A stretch of 64,000 bases of DNA, from the NCBI GenBank assembly GCA_946406115.1, contig OX291554.1, forward strand, positions 16,193,092 through 16,257,091. Direction: 5' to 3'. Made by a program: the position numbers and the translations under genes. A model generated the notes under the pieces. That model was given only the letters and a program-made list of their open reading frames with translations, searched no databases and had not been told where the DNA came from. The stretch comes from Apoda limacodes (Eukaryota > Arthropoda > Insecta > Lepidoptera > Limacodidae). Positions 1 through 12,000 of this stretch are shown here, one piece after another. The first letter of the stretch is position 1. Every line of letters begins with the position of its first letter.

Positions 1-689
1 GGGATGTTTTTTAAGAAAGGAAATTAAAATTAAAAAAAAAAAAGGAATTTCAAAGTGTATTATGCTGAAATGCGACTATAGCGGAAAACAAAATTACATA
101 TAATAAAACTTACTGACAACATACGCATTTTATTGAACGTTCTACGTAGATCTTACTATTATAGTAACAATCGATGACTGAAATGAAGTGAATACAGGCT
201 AGAAAACTGATTTCAGTTCTACTTACAATGTGAAAGTGTCTAAATATAGTAAAAATAATTACACATTTTTATATACAATACTTTGAAATGTATTTTGTTC
301 CATGTTCCATTAGACATGACGCCTTTAAATTTTCATTCAATCACAGTTTTTGTAGATAACAATACATTATTTTCAACAACCTTTATAACAACCAAATGCA
401 ATACATGCTTTATATTGCACAAGTGGTGGAAAAATATGCAGTTCAAGATTTTTTAGCACTAAATACAATAAAATAAAAATCACTCAATATGCACTTGTAT
501 CTTCCGGCTACTAAATATGCTGCTACCAAAACTGTTCTGTTTTGACAAACCTTATGTGACTGCCAGTCTCGATGGAAAGGAGTGACAGTCAGTCTGTTCT
601 ATTGTCGGTAAAGGGGCCTCTTGGGAGGGAAATTTAACCTTGTATCCACTGCAACTATTCTAGAACTAATTTGCAACAAATACCAAATA
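1..689. other. No gene recognised; AT-rich
   Basis: AT-rich sequence with no credible coding region. From about 540 the minus strand may continue the neighbouring Bel/Pao RT, but I could not align it. Confidence 0.4.
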
Positions 690-1420
690 CCTATAACCCG
701 ATAGAAGGGTGTTTTTGCTTAAATTCCGGACTTCGGACTATACGTTTCTCCATGAATGCTAGTCTTGTTTCGGCCAGCTTTCAAGAGTGACTTAAAGGGG
801 CCTGTCGGGACGAAATGGCAATTTTGTCAGAAAATGACCGGATTGGAGCCTGGCTGTGTTATTCACAAAGAACGGTTCACAGTCCTGGTCTTCAGGGTTT
901 TGACGAGATGCACTTGAGGGCTCTTCTACTTCCCAAAACCGCTGAATCGCTACAGCGAGAGAGAGACCCACACAAGTTATAGGATCCGGGGAATGTACAA
1001 GCACTAGTGGTTGTGCAAGTCAGCCGGGAGCGCGACCAGTCCACCTGGCTGAAGAAATTTCCCTGCTCCCAAAGTCAACATGCCTAGGACATCAGCACCT
1101 AAGATCATATCTATGGGTCCTGGAACATGGAAGCTAGGATCAGCAAGGGGCAATCTCGAAGTCAGTTGCACAATACCTGGAGATAAGCTGACCTGATGAT
1201 GATTATCTAATATATTTTCTAAAACAATGGCCGATACAAAAATACGCAGGCGAGGCAAATTATGGAGAGAAACAGTGACTGAAACCTGTCCTAACAACCC
1301 CGAAACCGAAATTCCGAAAATTCATCGCACAAAGTCAGCCCCTGGATTGAGTCTCAACATTAATTGGTCCACTAACAAATCTCCGTGAGCCAGAGTCCAT
1401 AAGCGCACTAAAGTATAGGC
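690..1420 (-). pseudogene. Bel/Pao LTR retrotransposon pol fragment (protease to RT start)
   Basis: Minus-strand frames read, in order: the aspartic protease active site ALMDSGS (Asp codon at 1395-1397); a retropepsin segment with PIDMILGADVLGML, the Bel/Pao form of PIDILLG; and the linker and RT start with RFWEVEEPSS, PEDQDCEPFF and TRLAFMEKRIVRSPEFKQKH, which match the Pao pattern FWE-EE...E..CE..F. At least two frameshifts and a stop (after GADFVR) break it, and RT catalytic motifs are absent. Probably a dead internal fragment; I saw no LTRs. Confidence 0.75.
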
Positions 1421-2449
1421 TAGATAGCGTAAATACACAGTTTAGGGGCAATAATATGATTTGAAGGGTCGAAAAATATATGTTATAAAACTTGATTTTG
1501 TCTAGTGCACTAGCTTATCTTATTTCTTTTTATTTACGGTTTTTAGTTTTAAATTAAATCTAGAAGTGTAAATGTCGTAAGTCCACTACTTGTGCAAATA
1601 AAACGTGTATTGCAGTATGTTGTGAAAGTTCATAATTAACATCATTATAATTTGTGGCATTAGCTTAATTTTTTTGCAAAAAGTCTTAAAATGTGACTGT
1701 TTACATGACGGTAAAAACGTTAAATTCCATGATAATGCAGTCAATTTGCGGAATGGTAGGGCAATCAACAGCGGGGCGTAGTGAGTCATTGCAAAATGTT
1801 CGTAATAACTAAAAGCTAATTTCTGTAAAACTACTTAATTAAATATACTACTAAAAATCATTACCCAATTAGCCTACGTTATTATTAATGAAATTCAAAT
1901 TTCTCAATTAATTTATTCCATAATGACATCTTGTAATGATGTTTTTATATTAGTAAAGACAAATTAGGGCTAGGTTGTGTAATTGGTGGCGGGGCTTAGA
2001 CCTATTGGAAAATGTTCGTAGTGGTACAGATAATAAAATCTTTGATTATCTTCTCCTAAAATTTGGTACACATTGCATAATATTACATTTTAACTTATGT
2101 GATGTTAGTATAACGAAAAGGTTAACATTATAAAACAATTAAAAAAATATCTTTTATCTACACTAATATCATAAAATTCAAATTATAATCTTAAAAACAA
2201 GTTAATATTGACAGACTTCACAAACGCAATACCAAAATATAAAAATAGAATCATATTATAACACTATTTCTCTAACAAATTAATGTTATAATCCAATCAA
2301 TACGATACAGGATAAAAATCAAACCAGATTCCATAATTATTTTTTATGGGTGGGGCGCCTGCTAAAGCGCATGCGGGTGCAAGTTCTTGGTGTCATTCAT
2401 ACGTTTTGTTGTTCTGAATTTCGTGGATTTTTGTCTATTTTGCTTAAAA
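1421..2449. other. No gene recognised; AT-rich intergenic DNA
   Basis: Low-complexity AT-rich DNA without coding signal. Its last ~100 bp (from about 2340) is GC-richer and may be the 5' leader of the adjoining Crypton-like fragment. Confidence 0.4.
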
Positions 2450-2692
2450 ATGTCCGATAATAGTAACTATGTAGAAAATTTTAACCTGCCTGATATTTTA
2501 GATTTGGCGATGGAAATGTCTCATAATCTATTACCAGGAAAGTCGAAAAAAATATATGATAAATGCTATCACGACTGTATGGTATGGACAATGCAAAAAA
2601 AACCTAAATCGTTTTTCTTACTCTTTGATCTTTTATTTGAATACCAATGTATGAGAGCAGATAAATTAGTGTATGAAACTGCACATAACTAG
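2450..2692 (+). pseudogene. N-terminal fragment of a Crypton-like tyrosine-recombinase protein
   Basis: The frame from MSDNSNYVENFNLPDILDLA continues with LLPGKSKKIYDKCYHDCMVW. This resembles the N-terminal SAM-like DNA-binding segment (LPEKSKKRYEKxYxxFxxW) of insect Crypton-derived recombinases of the KIAA1958 type. Homology seems to stop after about residue 55, where the expected SENVLLAYF motif is missing, so the piece is truncated. It lies antisense just beyond the GR-A stop. The catalytic domain of a related element is near 52 kb. The family call is from memory of the motif. Confidence 0.5.
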
Positions 2693-2867
2693 GTATTAAA
2701 ATACTAGTGTGATACTGTTAAAATTTGTGTTTGAAACCCCTTTTTATGCATCTTTTTCATAAATTACTATTACAGATTACTTGCCTCCAAAATAAACCCG
2801 GCAGGATTTTGGTTTTGTTTTTTGTGTAGTATTACAGCTGTGAGCGTTTATCCTTGCTTGTACTGAC

Positions 2868-3040
2868 TTATTTGTACAGTTTTGTTAACTGCACCAACAA
2901 TATAATGTAGGTTGTGACTATGCTGAAACATTGCAACAGTAATTTGTTGTTATACTCAAACAGCTCCCAGAATGTGAAAGTGAAGGGTTGATCTTCAAAA
3001 TATTCCAGTGCATCGTATATACCGGATCGCAGGTTGTCAT
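2868..3040 (-). CDS. GR-A exon 4 (residues 294-350, TM7 and stop)
   Basis: After an AATATTTTCAG acceptor the exon completes an Asp codon split with exon 3, then reads 56 codons and stops (TAA at 2868-2870). It contains the GR C-terminus with TTYIILLVQLTKLYK. About 43 of 56 residues match GR-B by hand alignment. It lies about 6.8 kb from exon 3, across a transposon-filled intron. Confidence 0.85.
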
Positions 3041-6000
3041 CTGAAAATATTGTCGTATCTATGTTAAATGTTTATAAATGAGCTGAAAAATAGTTTATTG
3101 TTTAATATTAACATAAAACATAATTGACTAGGTTTACGGTTAAAACAATGATGTTTTTATTGCGTTTGATCTTGTCCGACATTTATCGTAACATCCCGAA
3201 CCCACTCAAAATATTTTTTTTCAAAATTGCATTTGAAAACACCGTCGGATCAAATTATCTGCTCCATTTAGGAGACGCCATGTTGGATAGATATCAACAT
3301 CTCTTTGTAGAAAATATTTGTAAACTCATAACCACTGATCAATATTTAAAGTATAGTATTATGTAAGTTATTGTGTTGAGTTCTTAAAAGACAGTCGTAA
3401 AAGCTTTGCAGTTAGATTCTGGAAGACCGCGGATGGATAAGATGATGAAGCAATTTGGGTTTTAGTTATAAACACACACATACGCATACCATACACATTC
3501 TGCATATGAGGCTTGGACCACGGCTTGTAATAATAAGGATCCGAATATTTCTGAGTTAAAACGCAAATGGTGCCTCGAGGTTCAGTAAGAAAGCAACTGC
3601 CAAAGCAAAATTCCAATTCATTGGCAAAGTAGGTGGGCGATTTGCGAGCTATCCTTCTGGGAGTCGTGCTTTCTGGTCGCTTGCCAAAGCTGCCGAAGGG
3701 AACTTTTGCTAGTCGTCGTTACCACCATTGCGAAAAACCGATGGTGACTTGGCCCATAGTGCTAAAGAGAATGCTGATCTACTGGGCAGTCTCTTTGCCT
3801 CGAACTTGAACATGAACGATGAAGGCGCTGTACAACCTACTATACCGTGGTGCGGTAAGACCATGCCGGAAATCTCCATAACGCAGCGGGAGGTCCGGCA
3901 GGCGTTGCTTTCTCTAGACGTTCATAAGTCGAGTGGGCCAGACGGTATACCAGCAGTGGTGCTTAAGCAGTGTGCTCCTGAGTTATGTTCTGTACTCACG
4001 CGCCTCTTCGCGCTTTCCTACCACACTAGATAATTTCCGTCTTCATGGAAGACTGCGAATGTGCACCCGGTGCCCAAAAAGGACGATAGATCCGGTCCAT
4101 CGAATTACAGGCCTATCGCTATTTCCTCTCTCCTTTCCAAGGTGATGGAGCGTGTGATCAACACACAGCTTCTAAGATACCTAGAAGTACACGACTTGGT
4201 CAGTGACAGTCAATATGGCTTTCGCCACGGTCGCTCGACTGGTGACCTTCTAGTGTATTTCACACACCGATGGGCACTAGCCATTGAGAGTCAGGGGGAG
4301 GTATTGGCATGTAGCCTGGACATAGCGAAGGCGTTCGATCGGGTCTGGCACCAGGGTCTTCTATCGAAGTTGCCATCTTACGGAGTGCCCGAGGGTTTGT
4401 GGGTGGCTAGCTTTTTGTCCGGCAGACGCATACGAACCGTAGTTGACGGTAGTTGCTCTGATAGCATGGTCATTAATGCTGGTGTCCCACAAGGCTCTGT
4501 GCTGTCTCCTCTGCTGTTTCTACTGCATATCAATGACATGTTGGACATCAACAACATACATTGCTATGCAGATGACAGTACTGGAGACGCTTTTTACACG
4601 GGTCGTGCAAACATCCCTCGTTCCGTTGTGGAGTAAAACCGCGGAGAACTTGTGTCTCAAATCGAGACCCTCACTGTCCAAGGTCTCTGACTGGGGACGG
4701 GTAAACTTGGTCCAATTCAACCCTACAAAGACACAAGTGTGCGCGTTCACCGCTAAGAAACATGTACACACACCAAAGAAAGAGATACACTCTAAGAATA
4801 GATACTAACGAATCCTCAAAACGTAAGAGAAAACAGAAATGTAACAATTTTAATTTTTGATTCAATTTAAATTTTTCTTTCTTTACATACAAATAGAAGT
4901 AAAAGTACCGATATCACAGCTTTTTATTCTTACCTATTAACACTACCTAGTTGTCCACAGTGGTTTCACCCGTGTTAATTTACTGCTTAACTCCTAAGGG
5001 TAATTGCGTAAAGTTATATAGCCTAATAAGTCGAATGGCCCGTGACCAAGGCACCTTTGGTGGCTCTATGTTAGTAACTCTAATGGTAAATCGGCAGCAA
5101 GTCAAAATATACGATAGGTGTTCCCAATATATTCCATAAAAAATTGGACTTGGCTATACGTCAGTAACGCTGCGGACGGGTTTCTGAATTGATTTTATAG
5201 GTATCGCTAATATCATATTTCGATATAGTCGCCTTTAAGCATAATATTCTTAGAATAGCTTTTATCTGAACTTAAAATACCGTTCTTTAAAAACTCTAAA
5301 AATTCCTTTACTGCAGCGACTAGCGCTTCATTATCTTAAGATCTCTGTTCTTTCAAATAATCCTTTAACTACGGAAATAGATAGAAATCACTTAGAACAA
5401 AGTCGAGTAAATATGGAAGATGCTCAAGTATTTCGTAGCCAGCATCTCGAATTGCAGCCATAGCAACGACGAACCTGAGAGTCGGGGCATTATCTTAATG
5501 GAACAATACAATTTTTGCTAGTTTTTCTCGCCGTTTCTCACGAATTTCGTTAAGCCGTTTTTTTATTTGTTCTGTATACAAATAGCCAGTAACAGTAGCT
5601 CCATGGTCGAGATATTCAATCACAACCTCCCCTTTGCTATCCCAGAAAAGAGAGCTCATGATTTTTCTGGCCGTACGATTTGTCTTAAATTTCTTAGGGG
5701 TTGGAGATGATAGTGTCTTCCAGGTCAAAGACTGTAATTTTGTTTTTGGATCATAATCGTGAATCCACGTTATATCCATGGTTATAAATCGAGCTAAGAA
5801 ATGTTCAGGATCTTGTTGTAACAGTTTCAACGAAGCTCGAGAAATGTTCAGCTTCATTCGTTTTTGTGCATCGGTAAGCATTCTATGAACCCAGCTCACA
5901 GTGGTTTTTTTCATTCCTAAGCGTTAAAAGAATAAAATTCGCGGCGCCTCGCAGCGTGCTTCATACAAAATAATTTTCCACTTATTTTTGACATTTACTA

Positions 6001-9000
6001 ATCAAACATTTCTCAATTTTGAAGACATGTTCTAGGAATAAATATCTAGGTCTGCAGTGTGCTCGTTTTCTATTAAATTGTAACCGTAATAGTAATAGAG
6101 GCTTCTTGTTTTCCTTGTTTAGTAAAAACCATAGACAAAGATATTGGGCTTGAGATCATGTCTACAAAATTTTACAATGTTTGATAACTAAATGTCAAAA
6201 AAATTAAAATTCTTTTGTATGAAGCACGCTGCGAGGCGCCGCGAGTCGTATTCTCTTAATGTTAAATTCTATGCAAACTACCAGTCGAAAACTTTGTTTC
6301 TTCGGCCATAAAACTGACTGTGACACGACGATCTACTAAGACGTTTTTTAACTTTTTTAACCATTTATTCGGTCACCACTATTTTTTGGTGACCCGAGCG
6401 AGGGTTATCTTTGGCGGATGTTCTGCTATGCTTAAATTCGGCACACCAACGTGCAACTGTCGAATACGGTGAAGCATTTGCCCCTACAGTATCCTGCAAA
6501 TCTTAATTAACTTGTTCCATACTGAAAATTTAAAGTCGCAGATACTTAATAACCGCTCACAATTCAATTTTATCCATTTTCGACAACACGCTCTGACAAA
6601 CTGAAAACAAAAGACTTATGTGTCTAAAACACAATAGATATTAAAATTATTTCTTTTTTTTTAAACTAATCAATATTCCAGGTTAACTAGCCAGTATTCA
6701 CTTTCTCGGTTCCAAAGAGTTTACACCTCATTGGGGAATTTTACCTTATAATTTTGATATGCACGGCCATGTCGCATCGATATTAAAAAACAATAGATAT
6801 GTCCAAAAAGCACCGGCAGGCTAGCCGCCCATAGTCTAATTTTTAGACTATGTTGAGTAGCGCATCGATTTGACGCAGCAAACACAAGGTCACCCTCAGC
6901 GAGTGAACATCTAAAGATATTTTGCTTGTTTTATTTCAATAATGTCGTATTGTGCTGTAAAAAGTTGTAAAAACTATAAAGAAAAAAGGTAAATAAGAGT
7001 TCCAGCGACGTAACTTAACACACTTTAGTATTATTTTTTTATAAATAACCGATTTACTTTAATTTATAATAAATTACTTTAATAGAGGTGCACTATTTTT
7101 ATCGAAATCATGTTAGTCATCACTGTAATCTTGTTCATAAAAAGTGTTATTTTTTCAATTTTATGGCATAATTGTAAACCTTTCTTTTTATTTGTGATAA
7201 AAAGAATAAATTACACTTGAACTGTGACTGTTTTTCAAGATTATTAGGATATCGTTTCATAAATTCACAACGAAAATAAATCGAAGACAATAAAGTACCT
7301 CACCTCTATTTGAGTAGAAATTGTTGTGGAGTCTTTATTTCGAAAAATTATTGACCTAATCTAAACCGTATTACAATGACATAAAGAATAAATTAAATAT
7401 CTAATGCGCCATCTATTCGTGAGTAGCTAAACTAATATCTATATCGCTTAGCGAAATAGCTTAATTTGCTTAGTGTTGTACGCATGAGATAAAAATATCG
7501 ATGTTTTTTACCCGTTGTGATCAATTTACACCTGTGGAAATGAAGTGAATTGATGCTTGTAGTCAATGGAATGTTTTAGGGTTGCGTTCAAAATTTCAAT
7601 AGCGTTCGAATAATTAAATTATTTTTAAAAAGTTAAATAATTCTGTCAACCTGTGGGTACAATCAGTTAAATGAAGATTTAATTATACATTTTAACGCGC
7701 TTATTTAATGCAAAATACATCTAAAAATACTGCTTTTCATCCGAATAATATTTTAAATGCGAAAGTTTGGATGTTTGTTACTCAATCACGCGTCAACCAC
7801 TGGACGGAGCGGGATGAAACTTGGCACACATTTAGGTTTAGTCCTGGAATAGAAAGAAAATAGGCTATTTTTTTATCCCGGAAAATTCACAAGTCCCCAC
7901 TTTTCACAAATTCCACTTGTACGAACTACAGCTTTACATAGCAAACTTTCATAGTACCATCAAGGAGTTTCCGTAAAAATTTCCCGCCGATAACCAGTTA
8001 ATTTAGGGCGGGTGGAGCTGCTGGGCAAAATCTAGTCAGTAAGAAACTGTTGTATAATATTGTGCCAAAGTAAATATAGTTTTAGAGAATTTGTCTAGCC
8101 CTGAGCTTTCCTGTGATTTATAGAAGTGTTTCGTTGTTTTATTTAATATACAGGACTTGGATAATGTGTTTATTTCGCTTTCATGTTATGTGATTGTTAA
8201 CTTTTGCATGCTTTTGCGAGACTTCTTAACGTCTGGAAAATAATACAGCGAGTAGTGTATGTGGAGTAAAACCTATAACTAGTTTTTGCCTGCTGCTCTG
8301 ACTGCACTAAATTTGGTTATCAGTGTTAAATTTCTACGGAAACTTCTTTTTTTAGAAAGAAAGTTTGCAATAGCAAGCTACAGCTGAAGCTATAATACGT
8401 CTGCGTATTATAAAGTTATTTCTACGGGTACTTTGTACTTCTCGGTATTTTATACTATCTCTGGGCCAAATTTTAGGTTTATATGATGCTCTCGGGCGTT
8501 GTAAAGGAAGAACAAACATACTTTTACATTTCTTTTATAATAGTATAGTACTTAAGTATACATTATTTTTCAAATTTCAAATCATATTATTAAATTAAAT
8601 TAAATTAAAACTCATATTATTTATTATTTTTATGATAAAGCTTTTAGCGTTCATCTATATATTTTCATGCCATGAATCAAATTCGATAAAACGAAAGGTT
8701 ACGGTAAAGTTTAAATTTGGAACTAATTTAGCCGTTTTAACGTAATGCGTGTTCAAACAAAGTTAAGTTAAAGCATAAAGGTACAAGTAAGGTAAGGTAA
8801 AGTATATCTATATTCCAACTATGTACTTTCTAAATCACAATATTATTTGCTGTTTTATATGTCCACTGCAAACTAATTAGAATTAAATTATTTAGGTTCA
8901 TTTATAATTTAAGTATATTTCATTATATTAGACTTTTAAAAAGCCTAAAATCGCCAGTTTAATTAACGATTTTATAGATTCAGAATGATTTTACTACCGA

Positions 9001-12000
9001 TAATATAAAAATATGTGTTGATAGTTAGTTAGGACTTTGAATTTTCCAAAGATATTTTTGATCATCAAGCATCATAGTAATCTATCGATAATTTTGTTCA
9101 TATCGCCACAGGAACAACACTGGGTCTAATGTAAAATTAAAGTACTGCTATTCATCACAAGATGTCACTAATGTCAACGTGTAAGCTTTATGTAATGAAC
9201 ATAAGGTTTAAATTGGAATAAAAATTCTGACTTTCTTGCCCCACTTCACCTACTCCACCCCCGCTATCAACGGCTACGCTGGTTTCCGAACCACAGTGTC
9301 ATGTTACCATATCTATTGTTTTTTCATATCGATGCCATGTCGTCAGTAACTTACACATTCCTATTTAAATGGATGAAGCAACCCGTCCACAGAGTTACTG
9401 ACGTATAGAGCGCGCCTAGGCAGCGTGCTTGGAGCGCTCTATGGTCCCCAATTCGACGTACAAGTCCAAGTCGTCATTAACTCCGGTTTTTGGCTAAAAA
9501 TGGCCTAGAAAGCCTACCATAGAAGTTTGGGTTTTAGATCTTTATTTTTCAACATATATACATTCGCTTGCGCTGGGGCTCTACGGCCCAATTTATGTAG
9601 CATTTTGGAGCTTCATATTGTGGAATGTAAATTATTATGACTCTGCCGACTTACCATTTGGGTTACTGACTTAGAGCCACCCAAGCCGCATTTGTCACGG
9701 ACCCAGACTTAAAAACCTTCTTCAAAAATTTGGGCTGTCAATTCGAAAAGATTTGTTTTGAATCCGCCTGGATGCAGAGATTATCGTGTTCAAAAAAACA
9801 CAAAGAAACGTTAACTTTTCACTTAAACTTTATTATGTTAGTTGACCCTAGATTATGAATACTGCTGTCGATACAAGAATAGGCTTACCTTGACACTCGA
9901 GCAAAATACCGGCGATTCTGAGTTCCACTGCTTTGATAAGGTTCTTTGTGCAATGCAGTATCAATGACGGGAGCCACATTAATATGATATAAGTTATCAC
10001 TTCTGTTGCAAATTCTATATTCTCACGAGTTGAGCTCTGTTGAAATAATTGTTATTATTGTAACCTCATCCAGTGGGATATCATTAAGCAGGGAATTTTG
10101 AACCTATGTGAGGTTACTTGAATTTTTTTCTCAATTTTTTTTTATTTTTATTGAAGTGAAAACTTCTTTAGCGGCGTTGAGCACTTTTTTTAGTATGGGT
10201 AAAAAATGATAAACTCGCGTCAGGTCTCGTGTCCTAATCGTGGAAATTCGTAAGACGGAAACCGTAATGCCTCGCCTATTATAATTTTTATTTTTAGTAT
10301 TCGCGATTATGAGTAGTACAGGGAGGTTGGATATGGAATTTTAATTCTATGACAGATTGCGATGTCAAATATACTACGTCAAAAAGTAAATAAACAAACA
10401 TTATTATTTCTTGACAATGTCTTGTGACATATTTGAGTGTTAAGCGCGAATCGTGTGTAAAGGTTTTCACTTCTGCCGGCACTCCCGGAGTGCAACTCTT
10501 TTTTTATTTATTTATTCAGTAAGTAAGCCCTAAAAAGGCGCTTTTACATGTCAAATTTTTAAATAAAAGTTTATGTAGTTATGACCGCCCGGTGACACAT
10601 TTTTTGTGGGCTCCTCTGGCACGTAGTTCTTAGATTTATTATTAAGACAATTTAAAGAAAGAATTATTACGGTCGGTGGAAGCATCGGTCTTGCAATGTC
10701 TGCGCGTTCTGACGGGCCTCCCAACCATAGATATGTAAGTTCAGTACTCTAAATATTTTGTATATGGTTCGATCCCGGCGTGTTTATATTAATGAGATTT
10801 TTCAATTTGTCAATTGCATTGTTAATCACTTTTATATTAGTTTAAAAAGTTTACTAGATGTCGAACGAGTGTTTGTGAAACGAAGCATGACAAGGTGCAG
10901 CAAAAACAAATTTTGTGCTATTGCATACACTGCTGTTTATACGACTGAAAAAAAAATAGTAATTACAACAAAATATTATTACAGAACTTACACCATTTTT
11001 ATAAAATGACAGCAACTGATAAAGTGCCAGCACAAGATAAGGACAGGAAATAATAATACTCATGACCATCTGAAACAAAATAGTAAAAAGTAAGACAAAA
11101 GTGTCTTAAAAATATACGTTTAAAAAATTGTGTCCTAGCTACACATTTTATAAGTATGCGCCGAGCGCAATGAAAGCCCACAAGTGTATGTGACAGTATC
11201 AACCTAAATTAGAAAGCAGTAACAAAAAAAAAACTGCGTGAATCACCCTCTAAAATTTATAATTCAAAATTAATTTTACTACGGGTTTTTATATGTCTGA
11301 ACATTGACTACTAGGTATTTCACATCAGATACATAATGTGACTTGTGACAAAGTCATGACAAAAAATAATAAACAAATTCTGTTTTTAATACTAAACCAA
11401 GTAAGTATTCCTGTACTTAATACTTTTAACAACAATAATGTTATATTTTAAATACAAATTATTGTAGAACGTCTCCTCAAAAAATATTTTTAAGTCCTGA
11501 TAATTTTCGTATTTTGGTTTTCTAGATTCCCAATTAAAATTTTAATGTTTATTATGTAGTCTTTTTTTGTTAAAATTTTTAATCCTTCTTTATTCCACTA
11601 GTTTTGCTGATTTCTTTTTTAAATATTTTTGCCGGTAAATTTGTCTGTCTTTTGTTTTGATTTATTCTTAAAGATTTATTATTTTTCTTCTTATTTTACT
11701 GTTCTCCTTTTCCAACCCGTAGTTTAATGATTTTATCTGATATTTTTTACTGATTTAAAAATAGAAGACTATCATTATATTTTTCTTCTAAAAGTATTGA
11801 AAAATGGTCTTAAAAAAGTTGTATTTTAGTTGAAATCTGATTTATACAGTTTCACCAGAAACCATATTTTACGGCTGACTACTGGTAACGTATGAAGATT
11901 TAATTTAAGATCGTATAAAGACTTAATTTAAAGATAATCCTTAATAAAACCATGGCCTACCCTCACCTTGGGCGAGAGCGATTTGGTTCAAAGTCTATCA

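Larger units (their letters stand above)
6768..9339. mobile_element. Putative P-like DNA transposon remnant bounded by inverted repeats
   Basis: The ends 6768-6801 and the reverse complement of 9308-9339 align as CATG, then GCATCGATAT, then AAAAAACAATAGATATG, starting CATG like P-element termini. Inside lies a THAP-domain first exon 170 bp from the left end, which is the expected N-terminal DNA-binding module of P-element transposases. No matching 8-bp target duplication is visible and no catalytic core survives. The interior contains a LINE-tail repeat (7750-8036). Superfamily assignment is an inference. Confidence 0.45.

Noticed and set aside
3124..3366. 80-codon plus-strand ORF
   Set aside because: AT-rich, in GR-A intron 3, no known domain; chance ORF.
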